From the NCBI RefSeq assembly GCF_021129195.1, contig NZ_JAJOHW010000006.1, positions 1 through 44,550 of the forward strand: 44,550 bases of DNA, read 5' to 3'. The notes beneath the pieces are model-generated. The model worked only from the letters and a program-made list of their open reading frames with translations. It searched no databases and was not told the origin of the DNA. Positions within the stretch are counted from its first letter, which is position 1, and each line of letters opens with the position of its first letter. The position numbers and the translations under genes are program-made. This stretch comes from Chromobacterium aquaticum. Lineage in GTDB: Bacteria > Pseudomonadota > Gammaproteobacteria > Burkholderiales > Chromobacteriaceae. Below, piece after piece: positions 9,297-17,601 of the stretch.

Positions 9297-9371
9297 GCAT
9301 GGACTTGTGGCGATAGTGAGGACGGGCGCCCGCAGTGGCGGAGTGCATCCATACAAGAGGAGGAGAAGCCC

Positions 9372-10181
9372 ATGTCAGCCTGTCCCGAAATTTCCACCGC
9401 CGACATCGCCGCCTTTCAGAGCGACGGCGCCATCTGCCTGCGTGGCCTGTTCAGAGATTGGGTGGAGGTCATCGCCGCCGGCATCGAGCGCAATCTGCAG
9501 GCGCCAGGCCCCTATGCCGGCAATGTGGTCGCCGCCGGCGAGCCGGGGTCCTTCTTCGAGGATTATTGCAACTGGCGGCGCATTCCCGAATTCGAAGCGG
9601 TGGTGACGGCGTCGCCGGCCGCCGCCGCCGCGGCCACCCTGATGCGCTCGGCTGGCGCGCAATTCTTCCACGAGCATGTGCTGGTCAAGGAGCCGGGCAC
9701 CCACAAACCCACGCCCTGGCACCAGGATATTCCGTATTATTTTGTCGATGGCGAGCAGACCGTCAGCTTCTGGATTCCGGTAGACCCGGTGCGCGAGGCA
9801 ACGCTGCGGCTGATCGCCGGCTCCCACCGTTGGGAGGAATGGGTGCGGCCGGTGCGCTGGAAGGACGACTCCGGCTTCTACGAGGGCGATGCGCGCCGCT
9901 ATCGCGACGCGCCGGACCCGGACCGCGAACCGGGCATGACGGTGCTGGAGTGGGCGCTGGAGCCGGGCGACGCGGTATTGTTCGATTTCCGCACCGTGCA
10001 TGGCGCGCGCGGCAATCCCGGCGGCGGACGGCGGCGCGCGCTGTCCTTGCGCTGGCTGGGCGACGACGCGCGCTACGTAGAGCGTCCGGGCCGCACCTCG
10101 CCGCCGTATCCGGATCACGGCATGCGGCCGGGTCAGCGCCTGCGCGAGGATTGGTTTCCGGTGTTGTGGCCGGCGGCCTGA
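9372..10181 (+). CDS. Phytanoyl-CoA dioxygenase (PhyH) family oxygenase
   Basis: A 269-residue Fe(II)/2-oxoglutarate-dependent oxygenase of the PhyH superfamily, which hydroxylates small molecules in the cytoplasm. Seen: the iron ligands H117-x-D119 in PWHQDIPYY and distal H210 in TVHGARGNP, followed by arginines about ten residues on that would bind 2-oxoglutarate. The jelly-roll segment SFWIPVDPV and AGSHRW are typical of the family. The start at 9372 has GAGGAGGAG about six bases upstream; an in-frame ATG at 9270 would overlap the LysR promoter region and its purine tract abuts the ATG. Substrate unknown. Regulation by the divergent LysR protein is likely. Confidence 0.9.
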   Translation: MSACPEISTADIAAFQSDGAICLRGLFRDWVEVIAAGIERNLQAPGPYAGNVVAAGEPGSFFEDYCNWRRIPEFEAVVTASPAAAAAATLMRSAGAQFFHEHVLVKEPGTHKPTPWHQDIPYYFVDGEQTVSFWIPVDPVREATLRLIAGSHRWEEWVRPVRWKDDSGFYEGDARRYRDAPDPDREPGMTVLEWALEPGDAVLFDFRTVHGARGNPGGGRRRALSLRWLGDDARYVERPGRTSPPYPDHGMRPGQRLREDWFPVLWPAA

Positions 10182-10187
10182 GGTCTG

Positions 10188-10625
10188 TCAGGCGGTCCAG
10201 CGCATCAGGAATTCGCCGTCGGCGTATTGGATATCGACAAAGCCTAGGCGCAGGTAGAGCCGTCGCGCCGGATTACGCTCCAGCACGCTGAGTTCCAAGG
10301 CGGCTCCGGCGTGTTCGGCCTCGCGTTGCAGACTGCGGATCAGCTTGCCGCCCAGGCCGCGGCCATGGCAGTCCGGCAGCAGTTGCAGCTGGATCAACTG
10401 CCAGGCGGGGAGCCGGCGCGCGACTTTGAGCAGGCCGATGTCCCGCTCGCCTTCCATGATGATGGCGGCGTGTTCGAAACCATGGTGGATGCGGCTCAGA
10501 TGCGCGTCCTCAGCGCAGGGCATGCGCGCGGCTTGTAGATGGGGGCCCATGCTGGCGCGGCGCAGCGTCAGCAGGAAGGCCAGGTCGTCGCGCCTGGCGG
10601 GGCGTAGCGTGATGGTGGGATTCAG
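10188..10625 (-). CDS. GNAT-family N-acetyltransferase, probable CTG start
   Basis: Acetyl-CoA-dependent acetyltransferase. The first ATG in frame (10550) would cut off the first beta strand and helix of the fold. The open frame continues upstream and reads NPTITLRPARRDDLAFLLTL, a normal GNAT beginning. An AGGAG ribosome site lies seven bases before a CTG at 10625-10623, giving 145 residues, the usual family size. The acetyl-CoA loop is LPDCHGRGLGGKLI and the C-terminal strand is RLYLRLGFVDIQ. Substrate unknown. It converges with the PhyH gene, 6 bp apart. Confidence 0.82.
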   Translation of the reverse strand: MNPTITLRPARRDDLAFLLTLRRASMGPHLQAARMPCAEDAHLSRIHHGFEHAAIIMEGERDIGLLKVARRLPAWQLIQLQLLPDCHGRGLGGKLIRSLQREAEHAGAALELSVLERNPARRLYLRLGFVDIQYADGEFLMRWTA

Positions 10626-10670
10626 CGTTTGGCTCCTGGAGTCGGCGCAGCATGGCTGGTGCGCTTGCTA

Positions 10671-10696
10671 AAACGGCCCGCCAAGGCGGGCCGTTT
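10671..10696 (-). terminator. Rho-independent terminator of trpE (possibly bidirectional)
   Basis: A 12-bp perfect stem, AAACGGCCCGCC against GGCGGGCCGTTT, lies 8 bases beyond the trpE stop. Read leftward it is followed by a short T run, so it ends the trpE transcript before the GNAT gene. Confidence 0.85.
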
Positions 10697-10703
10697 GTTT
10701 GGC

Positions 10704-12167
10704 TTAGGCGTCCAGCCCTTGCTGGGCCAGCGCCGCGGCGCGCAGGACCGCGCGCGCCTTGTTCTGGGTTTCCTGCCACTCCATTTCCGGCGAGGAGTCG
10801 GCGACGATGCCGGCGCCGGCCTGCACGTAGAGCATGCGGTTCTTCAACACCGCGGTGCGGATGGCGATGCACAGATCCATGTCGCCGTTGAAGCCCAGAT
10901 AGCCGACCGCGCCGCCGTAGATGCCGCGCTTGCTGGGTTCGTACTGGTCGATGATCTCCATCGCCCGCACCTTGGGCGCGCCGGACAGGGTGCCGGCCGG
11001 GAAGGTGGCCTTGAGCACGTCGATGTTCGATGTCTCGGGGCCGACCTTGCCCTCCACGCTGGACACGATGTGCATCACGTGGGAATAGCGCTCGATCGCC
11101 ATATTGTCGGTGACGCGCACGCTGCCGGTGGCGGCGACGCGGCCCACGTCGTTGCGGCCCAGGTCCATCAGCATCACGTGTTCGGCGATTTCCTTGGGGT
11201 CGGCCAGCAGCTCGGCCGCCAGCGCTTCGTCCTGCTCGCGGCTCTGGCCGCGCGGGCGGGTGCCGGCGATAGGGCGCACGGTGACGGTGTCGCGCTCGCG
11301 GCGCACCAGGATTTCCGGCGAGGCGCCCACCACGTGGAAGTCGTCGAAGTGGTAGAGGAACATATAGGGCGACGGGTTCAGGCTGCGCAGCGCGCGGTAG
11401 AGGCTGAGCGGGGACTCCGCGAACGGCATCTGCATGCGCTGGGACAGCACCACCTGCATGATGTCGCCGTCTTGGATGTAGCGCTTACAGTCGGCCACCG
11501 CGTCCTTGAACGCCTGTTCGCCGTATTCCGACGCCGCTTGCGAGGCCTGGGACGGCAAGGACAGCGGCACTTCCTGCGGCTCGCGCAGGCGCGCGCGCAG
11601 CTGGGCCAGCCGCGCCTCGGCCTTCAGCAGCGCGTTGGGCACTTCCGGATCGGCGTAGACGATGAGAAACAGCTTGCCGGACAGATTGTCCACCACCGCC
11701 AGTTCCTCGGACACCATCAGCAGCATGTCCGGGGTGCCGATGGCGTCGGGCTTGGCGGTTTCGGCCAGCCGCTTTTCGATGTGGCGTATGGTGTCGTAGC
11801 CGAAGTAGCCGACCAGGCCGCCGGCGAAGCGCGGCAGGTTCGGCTGCGGCGGGGTGCGGAAGCGCTGCTGGAAGGCTTCGATGAAGGCCAGCGGGTCGCC
11901 GCTGTGGCGTTCTATCACCTTGTCGCCGTATTCCACTTGCACTTGCTGGCCATTGACCCGCAAGCGGGTATTGGACGGCAGGCCGATGAAGGAGTAGCGG
12001 CCGAAGCGCTCGCCGCCGACGACGGACTCCAGCAGATAGGAATAAGGCTGGTTGGCCAACTTCAGATAAACCGACATCGGGGTGTCGAGGTCGGCGAACA
12101 GCTCCAGGCTGACCGGGATGCGGTTGTAGCCGGCGGCGGCCAGGCGGTTGAATTCTTCATGGTTCAT
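10704..12167 (-). CDS. trpE: Anthranilate synthase component I
   Basis: The chorismate-binding large subunit that makes anthranilate, the first committed step to tryptophan, with glutamine-derived ammonia from TrpG. At 487 residues it has the normal length. Seen: LLES (residues about 49-52), the site where tryptophan feedback-inhibits the enzyme; [15 protein letters not shown], and the [10 protein letters not shown] and [17 protein letters not shown] blocks of the chorismate/Mg site. The start at 12167 is chosen over 12245 because [19 protein letters not shown] matches family N-termini. trpG does not follow directly; a terminator and an unrelated GNAT gene do. No tryptophan-rich leader peptide was found in the 138-bp gap upstream. 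Confidence 0.97.
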   Translation of the reverse strand: MNHEEFNRLAAAGYNRIPVSLELFADLDTPMSVYLKLANQPYSYLLESVVGGERFGRYSFIGLPSNTRLRVNGQQVQVEYGDKVIERHSGDPLAFIEAFQQRFRTPPQPNLPRFAGGLVGYFGYDTIRHIEKRLAETAKPDAIGTPDMLLMVSEELAVVDNLSGKLFLIVYADPEVPNALLKAEARLAQLRARLREPQEVPLSLPSQASQAASEYGEQAFKDAVADCKRYIQDGDIMQVVLSQRMQMPFAESPLSLYRALRSLNPSPYMFLYHFDDFHVVGASPEILVRRERDTVTVRPIAGTRPRGQSREQDEALAAELLADPKEIAEHVMLMDLGRNDVGRVAATGSVRVTDNMAIERYSHVMHIVSSVEGKVGPETSNIDVLKATFPAGTLSGAPKVRAMEIIDQYEPSKRGIYGGAVGYLGFNGDMDLCIAIRTAVLKNRMLYVQAGAGIVADSSPEMEWQETQNKARAVLRAAALAQQGLDA

Positions 12168-12305
12168 GGCGGGTCCTGCGCTTTTGCGGTCGTGGTGAGG
12201 TCGAATGCAGCTTGTCAAACAGGCATTGAGCGACGCCATCGGCATCCAAGCCGGAATCCTAGGTTCATCATGAAGTTGTCATCCGTAAAAAAAGTTATCA
12301 GCTGA

Positions 12306-12974
12306 TCAGCTATTCTTCATCAAATCGTAAAGTTCGGCAATATTGGCCACCACCAGATCCGAGCCCAGCGCGGCGGCGTCGGCATAGCCGTAGCTGACGG
12401 CCACGGCGGCGCAGCCGGCATTGCGCGCGGCCAGCACGTCGTTGGCGGAGTCGCCCACCATCGCCATTTGCTCCGGGGCGATGCCCAAGACCTGGCAAAC
12501 GTGCTGCAAGGGCAGCGCCGACGGTTTCTTTTCCGCCAGGGTGTCGCCGCCGATGATCAGGCTGAAGTGGTCGCGCAGGCCCAGCTGTTCCAGCAGCGGC
12601 AGCGCCAGCCGCTCGGATTTATTGGTGATCACCGCCAGCGGCAGCTGCAGCGCGCGCAACAGGCCCAGGCCGTCGGTCACGCCCGGATAGATGCTGGTGT
12701 TGTCGCTCAGGTGCTCGCGGTAGTACTGGATGAAGAAGACGTAGCCGCGTTCCCACAGCGCCGGATCAGCCTGGCCGTCGCGCTCATTGGTCAGCGCGCG
12801 GTGCACCAGGCTGGCGATGCCGTCGCCGACGTGCTCCTGGATGCGCAGCGCCGGCAGCGGCGGCAGGTCCAGGTGTTCGCGCATGGCGTTGGCGGCGGCG
12901 GCGAGATCGGGAATGGAGTCGACCAGGGTGCCGTCCAGATCGAAGGCGACGGCTTTGATGTGTTTCAGATTCAT
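12306..12974 (-). CDS. gph: Phosphoglycolate phosphatase
   Basis: A HAD-superfamily phosphatase of 222 residues that hydrolyses 2-phosphoglycolate, produced for example during repair of oxidised DNA ends. Seen: the nucleophile motif AFDLDGTLVDS at residues 10-20, motif II (ITNKS), motif III Lys in AEKKPSALPL, and motif IV GDSANDVLAA. The cap domain sits between motifs I and II. It lies upstream of trpE and downstream of rpe in the same direction, the usual betaproteobacterial order, here with an SDR gene placed between rpe and gph. After its stop is an AGCTGATCAGCT palindrome and a run of seven Ts reading leftward, a weak possible terminator. Confidence 0.95.
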   Translation of the reverse strand: MNLKHIKAVAFDLDGTLVDSIPDLAAAANAMREHLDLPPLPALRIQEHVGDGIASLVHRALTNERDGQADPALWERGYVFFIQYYREHLSDNTSIYPGVTDGLGLLRALQLPLAVITNKSERLALPLLEQLGLRDHFSLIIGGDTLAEKKPSALPLQHVCQVLGIAPEQMAMVGDSANDVLAARNAGCAAVAVSYGYADAAALGSDLVVANIAELYDLMKNS

Positions 12975-12986
12975 ATGCGTTTCAGC

Positions 12987-13034
12987 GCGGCGGCCTTGGC
13001 CGCCGCTTGTGCTTGTCGCGCGCGTTTGCGCGCG
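12987..13034. repeat. Two short GC hairpins between the SDR gene and gph
   Basis: GCGGCGGCC (12987-12995) pairs perfectly with GGCCGCCGC (12998-13006), and CGCGCGC (13017-13023) pairs with GCGCGCG (13028-13034). Read leftward neither is followed by a T run, so they are not classic terminators; they could slow polymerase or protect an upstream mRNA end. Confidence 0.5.
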
Positions 13035-13052
13035 GCGGATTGTAAACAGGCG

Positions 13053-13808
13053 TCAGCCCAGGTTGCGGATGTCCACCACGGCTTGCAAGCCAAAGGCCGG
13101 CGACAGCAGATGGTCGACGATGCGGCGCGCGGCGGCGGCCGGGGTGCTCAGTTCTCCGTCCGCCTTCAGCGCGTCGAAGCGGGCTTTCTGCGGAAACTGC
13201 TCGGTGTCGCTGCCGCGGATGCTGGCCTGCATCTCGGTGTCCACCACGCCGGGATAGAGCGCGACGATTTGCGCGGCGTTGGCCTGGCCGGCCTGTTCCA
13301 CGGCCACGCTGCGGCTGAAGTGGTCCAGCCCGGCCTTGGTGGTGCAGTACACGCTCCAGCCCGGATAGGGCTTGGCCGCGGCGCCGGAGGATATGTTCAG
13401 GATGCGGCGGCGGGCCTTGAGGCCGGCGCTGGCGCGCAGCAGCGCGTCGGTGGCCAGCATGGGCGCGGCCAGATTGATCGCCAGCGCGCGCACCACGTCT
13501 TCGGCCGGGTAATGGCCAGCCTGGGCGATGGGCGTGACCACGCCGGCGTTGTTGATCAGATTGAGGCTGGCGCAATCGGCCGGCTTCAGTTGTTCCACCG
13601 CTGCGGCGATGGCGGGCGCCACCGCGGCGGCGTCGGCGAGGTCGACGTCGAGGGCGATCAGGCGCTCCGGGTAGCGGCGCGTCAGCGGCGCCAGCGCGTC
13701 CACGGCGCCGCGCGCCAGGCCGGCGACGCGGTAGCCGTCGGCGAGCAGGGCTTCGGTCAGCGCCAGGCCAAGGCCGCGCGAGGCGCCGGTCACGATGAAG
13801 GCATGCAT
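13053..13808 (-). CDS. Short-chain dehydrogenase/reductase
   Basis: A 251-residue NAD(P)-dependent oxidoreductase. Seen: the nucleotide-binding TGASRGLG at residues 7-14, NNAGV, and the catalytic YCTTKAG (Tyr-x-x-x-Lys) with the preceding ISSGAAA serine. The pattern resembles sepiapterin reductase or benzil reductase type SDRs (VTGASRGLG...VVDTEMQ), but the substrate cannot be assigned. It is transcribed with rpe upstream (30 bp) and gph downstream (78 bp), inserted into an otherwise standard rpe-gph-trpE series. Confidence 0.92.
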   Translation of the reverse strand: MHAFIVTGASRGLGLALTEALLADGYRVAGLARGAVDALAPLTRRYPERLIALDVDLADAAAVAPAIAAAVEQLKPADCASLNLINNAGVVTPIAQAGHYPAEDVVRALAINLAAPMLATDALLRASAGLKARRRILNISSGAAAKPYPGWSVYCTTKAGLDHFSRSVAVEQAGQANAAQIVALYPGVVDTEMQASIRGSDTEQFPQKARFDALKADGELSTPAAAARRIVDHLLSPAFGLQAVVDIRNLG

Positions 13809-13837
13809 AGTCTGTGCTCCTGGTTTGAGGGCCGGTT

Positions 13838-14518
13838 TCAGCGGAGTTGGGCCAGCTCGGCGCGCATTGCGTCGATCACGGTCTTGTAATCGGCCTGGCC
13901 GTAGATGGCGGAACCGGCGACGAAGGTGTCGGCGCCGGCCTCGGCCACCGCGCGGATATTGTCGGTCTTGATGCCGCCGTCCACTTCCAGCCAGATTTCG
14001 CCGCCGTGCCTGGCGGTGTATTCATCGATGCGGCGGCGCGCCTCGCGCACCTTGTCCAGCGCGTGCGGAATGAACTTCTGGCCGCCGAAGCCCGGGTTCA
14101 CCGACATGATCAGCACCATGTCTATCTTGTCCATCACATGATCGAGGTAGGACAGCGAGGTGGCCGGGTTGAACACCAGACCGGCCTTGCAGCCGGCGTC
14201 CTTGATCAGGCCCAGCGTGCGGTCTATGTGCTCGGAGGCTTCCGGGTGGAAGGTGATGATGTCGGCGCCGGCCTTGGCGAAGGCGGCGGCCAGGCTGTCC
14301 ACCGGCTTCACCATCAGGTGCACGTCGATGGGCGCGTTGCTGTGCGGACGGATGGCCTCGCACACCATAGGCCCTATGGTCAGGTTGGGCACATAGTGGT
14401 TGTCCATCACGTCGAAATGGATAATGTCGGCGCCGGCGGCGATCACGTCGCGAACCTCTTGGCCAAGACAGGAAAAATCGGCGGAAAGAATGCTAGGGGC
14501 GATACGGAAAGTGCGCAT
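13838..14518 (-). CDS. rpe: Ribulose-phosphate 3-epimerase
   Basis: Interconverts ribulose 5-phosphate and xylulose 5-phosphate in the pentose phosphate and Calvin pathways. At 226 residues it is a TIM barrel of standard length. Seen: [11 protein letters not shown] at the start, [14 protein letters not shown] (metal His and catalytic Asp), [14 protein letters not shown], and EVDGGI with the second catalytic Asp. The start at 14518 is set by the family N-terminus; a long upstream extension to 14611 reads as non-coding. It is divergent from apaG, a common arrangement in betaproteobacteria. Confidence 0.97.
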   Translation of the reverse strand: MRTFRIAPSILSADFSCLGQEVRDVIAAGADIIHFDVMDNHYVPNLTIGPMVCEAIRPHSNAPIDVHLMVKPVDSLAAAFAKAGADIITFHPEASEHIDRTLGLIKDAGCKAGLVFNPATSLSYLDHVMDKIDMVLIMSVNPGFGGQKFIPHALDKVREARRRIDEYTARHGGEIWLEVDGGIKTDNIRAVAEAGADTFVAGSAIYGQADYKTVIDAMRAELAQLR

Positions 14519-14625
14519 AGGGCGTTGCTTTGGGCAAGGATGAACACGGGATGGCCACATTCTACCGCGCCAAATGCGGGACGGCGGGATAAAATAAAGC
14601 ACAAACAACAAAAGGAGCGCAGAAC

Positions 14626-15006
14626 ATGGCGGAAAAAACCTACCGCGTCGAAGTCCAGGCCGAGCCGCATTACATCGAAGAGCAATCCAATATGGCCAAC
14701 GACATCTATGTGTTCGGCTATCGCATCCGCATCACCAATACCGGCAGCGAACCGGCGCAGCTGATCAGCCGCCACTGGATCATCGCGGACGCCAACGAGC
14801 AGGTGCAGGAAGTGCGCGGCATGGGCGTGGTGGGCGAGCAGCCGCGCATCGAGCCGGGCCAGTCTTTCGACTATTCCAGCGCCACCCACCTGAAAACCCC
14901 CTACGGTTCAATGAAGGGCAGCTACCAGTTCCTGGCCGACGACGGCAAGCGTTTCGAGGCGGAGATCCCCGAGATGAACCTGGTGGCGCCGCGCGTGCTG
15001 CACTGA
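14626..15006 (+). CDS. apaG: ApaG protein
   Basis: A 126-residue single-domain protein with the fibronectin-III-like ApaG fold. Its job in bacteria is unclear; it is linked to Mg/Co tolerance and binds nucleotides in some studies. Seen: [27 protein letters not shown] and the strongly conserved [20 protein letters not shown] plus GSMKGSY. AAAGGAG lies about 9 bases upstream of the ATG, and a TAAAAT box at 14590-14595 could be the -10 of its promoter. Divergent from rpe. Confidence 0.96.
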   Translation: MAEKTYRVEVQAEPHYIEEQSNMANDIYVFGYRIRITNTGSEPAQLISRHWIIADANEQVQEVRGMGVVGEQPRIEPGQSFDYSSATHLKTPYGSMKGSYQFLADDGKRFEAEIPEMNLVAPRVLH

Positions 15007-15025
15007 AACGCTCCCGCCGGCGGCG

Positions 15026-15109
15026 CTATTTTTCCCTGGGCCAGGTCCACCACACGATGAAGGTGGCCAAACCGCCGGCAATCGCCGCTTCCAGCAATAA
15101 TATCCACAT
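15026..15109 (-). CDS. Tiny single-span membrane protein, 27 residues
   Basis: A 28-codon frame with its own GGGAG ribosome site about eight bases before the ATG. The product begins MWILLLEAAIAGGLATF, then IVWWTWPREK and stop: one hydrophobic helix of about 20 residues with a single Glu inside, a tryptophan-rich interfacial end, and a charged RE-K tail. This is the build of small inner-membrane subunits such as CydX- or KdpF-like peptides, although it matches none that I recognise. It lies alone between apaG and the ABC exporter, opposite to both. Coding status is inferred from codon phase, ribosome site and the coherent membrane design. Confidence 0.6.
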   Translation of the reverse strand: MWILLLEAAIAGGLATFIVWWTWPREK

Positions 15110-15198
15110 ATCCGCTCTCCCTAGCGAGCGTTGATGATGTTCGCAAGACCGCTCAACTCTCACTTTGGAACAGCTTGTCGTCACAGGCAATCCCAAAT

Positions 15199-16992
15199 AT
15201 GCGTTTTACCCATTCCGGCCCGGCCCCGGGCAACCGCAACGACGCAGCGACGCTGAAGACGCTGCTGCCCTATCTGTGGGTGTTCAAGGGCCGCGTGCTG
15301 CTGGCGCTGTCTTGCATGATTCTGGCCAAGGTGGCCGCAGTCAGCGTGCCCTTGTACCTGAAAGACATCGTCGATCAACTCTCGGTGCCGGCCACCTTGC
15401 TGGCGCTGCCGGTGCTGGCGCTGGCCGGCTATGGCTGTGCCCGGCTGCTGTCCAGCGTGCTGGGCGAACTGCGCGACGCGGTGTTCGCGCGGGTGATACA
15501 GGGCGCGGTGCGCAGCGTCGCGCGCGGGGTGTTCCAGCACCTGCTGCGGCTGTCGCTGCGCTTTCATCTGGAACGCCAGACCGGCGGCATGAGCCGCGAC
15601 ATCGAGCGTGGCACCAAGGGCATAGGCTTTCTGCTGAACTTCACCGTGTTCAACATCCTGCCCACGCTGCTGGAAATCGGCATGGTCACCGCCATTCTGC
15701 TGCACCGCTACGCCTGGCCGTTCGCGCTGGTGACCTTCGCCACCATCGCCGTCTACATCGCCTTCACCCTGGTGGTGACCGAGTGGCGCACCGTCTACCG
15801 CCGCAGCATGAACGACCTGGACTCCAAGGCCAACGCCAAGGCGATAGACGCGCTGCTCAATTACGAGACGGTCAAATACTTCAATAATGAAGGCTACGAG
15901 GCGGCGCGCTACGACAAGAATCTGGCGGCTTGGGAGGCGTCGGCGATCAAGAACCAGGTATCGCTGTCCATGCTCAACGCCGGTCAGGGCCTGATCATCG
16001 CCAGCGGCGTCACCCTGATCATGGTGCTGGCGGCGCGCGAAGTGGTGGCCGCGCGGATGACGGTGGGCGATGTGGTGTTGGTGGCCACCTTCATCACCCA
16101 ACTGTACGCGCCCTTGAACTTCCTCGGCTTCGTCTACCGCGAGATCAAGCATTCGCTGGCCGATATCGAGCGCATGTTCTCGCTGCTGGGAGCGAATGAA
16201 GAAGTGGCGGACGTGGAAGGGGCGGCCACGCTGGCCGCGCCGGCGGCCTCGGTACGCTTTGAACAGGTGGGCTTCGCTTACGAGAGCAAGCGCCGGATTC
16301 TGAGCGAGGTCAGCTTCGAGATTCCGGCCGGCAAGACATTGGCGGTGGTGGGCGCCAGCGGCGCCGGCAAATCCACGCTGTCGCGGCTGCTGTTCCGCTA
16401 CTACGACGTCAGCCAGGGCCGCATCCTAGTCAATGGCCGAGATATCCGCGAACTGAGCCAGGACAGCTTGCGCGCTCATATCGGCATCGTGCCGCAGGAC
16501 ACGGTGCTGTTCAACGACACGGTGTATTACAACATTGCCTATGGCCGGCCCGGCGCCAGCCGCGAGCAAGTGATGGAAGCGGCCAAGTCCGCGCACATCC
16601 ACGATTTCGTCAGCGGCCTGCCGGATGGTTACGACACCATGGTGGGCGAGCGCGGACTCAAGCTGTCCGGCGGCGAAAAGCAGCGGGTGGCGATTGCGCG
16701 CACCATTCTGAAGAATCCGCCCATCCTGATCTTCGACGAGGCCACCAGCGCGCTGGACTCGCGCACCGAGAAGGCGATCCAGCGCGAGCTGGCGGAAATC
16801 TCCGCCAACCGCACCACGCTGATCATCGCCCATCGGCTGTCCACCATCGTTGACGCCGACCAGATCCTGGTGATGGAGGCCGGGCGCGTGCTGGAGCAGG
16901 GCAGCCACCGCGAGTTGCTGGAGCGTGGCGGGCGCTATGCCGAAATGTGGCGCTTGCAGCAGACGGAGCAGCCGGCGACCGACGATGCCTGA
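15199..16992 (+). CDS. ABC exporter, Atm1/heavy-metal-tolerance type
   Basis: A 597-residue half-transporter: six membrane helices (residues about 20-300) fused to an ATPase. It probably works as a homodimer exporting a glutathione-linked or metal-sulfur compound, the role of the Atm1/HMT1 group. Seen: the YFNNEGYEAARYD coupling region typical of that group, Walker A GASGAGKST, Q-loop VPQDTVLFNDT, signature LSGGEKQR, Walker B ILIFDEATSALD and the H-loop IIAHRLST. The ATG at 15199 gives a family-like N-terminus; a TTG at 15175 is an alternative. The TGA stop (16990-16992) lies inside the end of a dispersed repeat. Confidence 0.9.
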   Translation: MRFTHSGPAPGNRNDAATLKTLLPYLWVFKGRVLLALSCMILAKVAAVSVPLYLKDIVDQLSVPATLLALPVLALAGYGCARLLSSVLGELRDAVFARVIQGAVRSVARGVFQHLLRLSLRFHLERQTGGMSRDIERGTKGIGFLLNFTVFNILPTLLEIGMVTAILLHRYAWPFALVTFATIAVYIAFTLVVTEWRTVYRRSMNDLDSKANAKAIDALLNYETVKYFNNEGYEAARYDKNLAAWEASAIKNQVSLSMLNAGQGLIIASGVTLIMVLAAREVVAARMTVGDVVLVATFITQLYAPLNFLGFVYREIKHSLADIERMFSLLGANEEVADVEGAATLAAPAASVRFEQVGFAYESKRRILSEVSFEIPAGKTLAVVGASGAGKSTLSRLLFRYYDVSQGRILVNGRDIRELSQDSLRAHIGIVPQDTVLFNDTVYYNIAYGRPGASREQVMEAAKSAHIHDFVSGLPDGYDTMVGERGLKLSGGEKQRVAIARTILKNPPILIFDEATSALDSRTEKAIQRELAEISANRTTLIIAHRLSTIVDADQILVMEAGRVLEQGSHRELLERGGRYAEMWRLQQTEQPATDDA

Positions 16993-17140
16993 AAACCTAT
17001 TTACGATCCGCTGCGCGTCGTGACATGTGGCACGGTGAGTACCGCTTCGAAATGCTCATGTACCACGAGTACATTCTGTTTTCTCAGCGCTTCTCGCCTT
17101 GTCTCGCTCTTGCTCGCGAGACTCTGAACAGGCTCTAAGG
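16988..17140 (-). repeat. Dispersed 150-bp element, copy 1 (reverse orientation)
   Basis: Same element as copies at 22571, 38905 and 40731, in the opposite orientation. Ends are inverted (CCTGAAAACCTATTTACG on the left, CTGAACAGGCTCTAAGG on the right). Inside are the conserved CGCCTTGTCTCGC block and the ATGTAC/GTACAT hairpin. The left tip provides the TGA stop of the ABC exporter and the right tip the TAG stop of the convergent gene, so the element fills the whole convergent junction. No other terminator is seen here. Confidence 0.9.
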
Positions 17141-17530
17141 CCTTGGTTTTCCAGCGGCCTTGAGTTCGCTCATCGCCGCCAGCACGCTATCGGCCAGCGT
17201 CAGCATGCGTTGGCAGTCCGCGGCCTGGGGCAGGGAGGAGACGTCCAGCGTTGGTGACAGTGCTTGCAGCGCGCGGCGGGCGCTGGCGGCGACATCGGCG
17301 GCCAGATTGAAGTCGCCGGGCGACAGCACCCGGCCATTGCGGATTTTCTTGTAGTACACGGCCGCCATCTGCGCGTACTGCGACGCGGTCTGTTGCGCGT
17401 CCAGGCTGGGGTCCAGCGTATCCAGCAGCGCCATGATTTCGCGGCAGGCCTGTTCCGCTGAACTCCAGCGCTTGTCCTGCTGCTGGCGTTGCTGCGCCTG
17501 GGGCTTGCTCGCGGCTTTCTTGCTGGCCAT
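17135..17530 (-). CDS. Hypothetical helical protein
   Basis: 131 residues. A basic Lys/Gln-rich start (MASKKAASKPQAQQRQQQDKRW) leads into a wholly helical, alanine-rich body. No signal peptide, membrane span or known motif. AGGAG lies eight bases before the ATG. The last codon and TAG stop fall within the dispersed repeat at 16988-17140. I do not recognise the family; function unknown. Confidence 0.75.
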   Translation of the reverse strand: MASKKAASKPQAQQRQQQDKRWSSAEQACREIMALLDTLDPSLDAQQTASQYAQMAAVYYKKIRNGRVLSPGDFNLAADVAASARRALQALSPTLDVSSLPQAADCQRMLTLADSVLAAMSELKAAGKPRP

Positions 17531-17601
17531 CTGGGGCTCCTGGAGGAAAAGACAGAGCGCCGCATTCTAGCCATCCCGGCCACGGCGCGCCAGCGGCCCG
17601 T

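Noticed and set aside
9296-9312. Sigma-54-like TGGCAT...TTG before the PhyH gene
   Set aside because: The essential GC of the -12 element is missing at the needed distance.
9270-9371. Extended PhyH start at 9270
   Set aside because: The purine-rich stretch touches the ATG, leaving no spacing, and the added residues do not fit the family; 9372 has a proper site.
12168-12305. Tryptophan attenuator before trpE
   Set aside because: No short frame with adjacent Trp codons and no paired leader hairpins were found.
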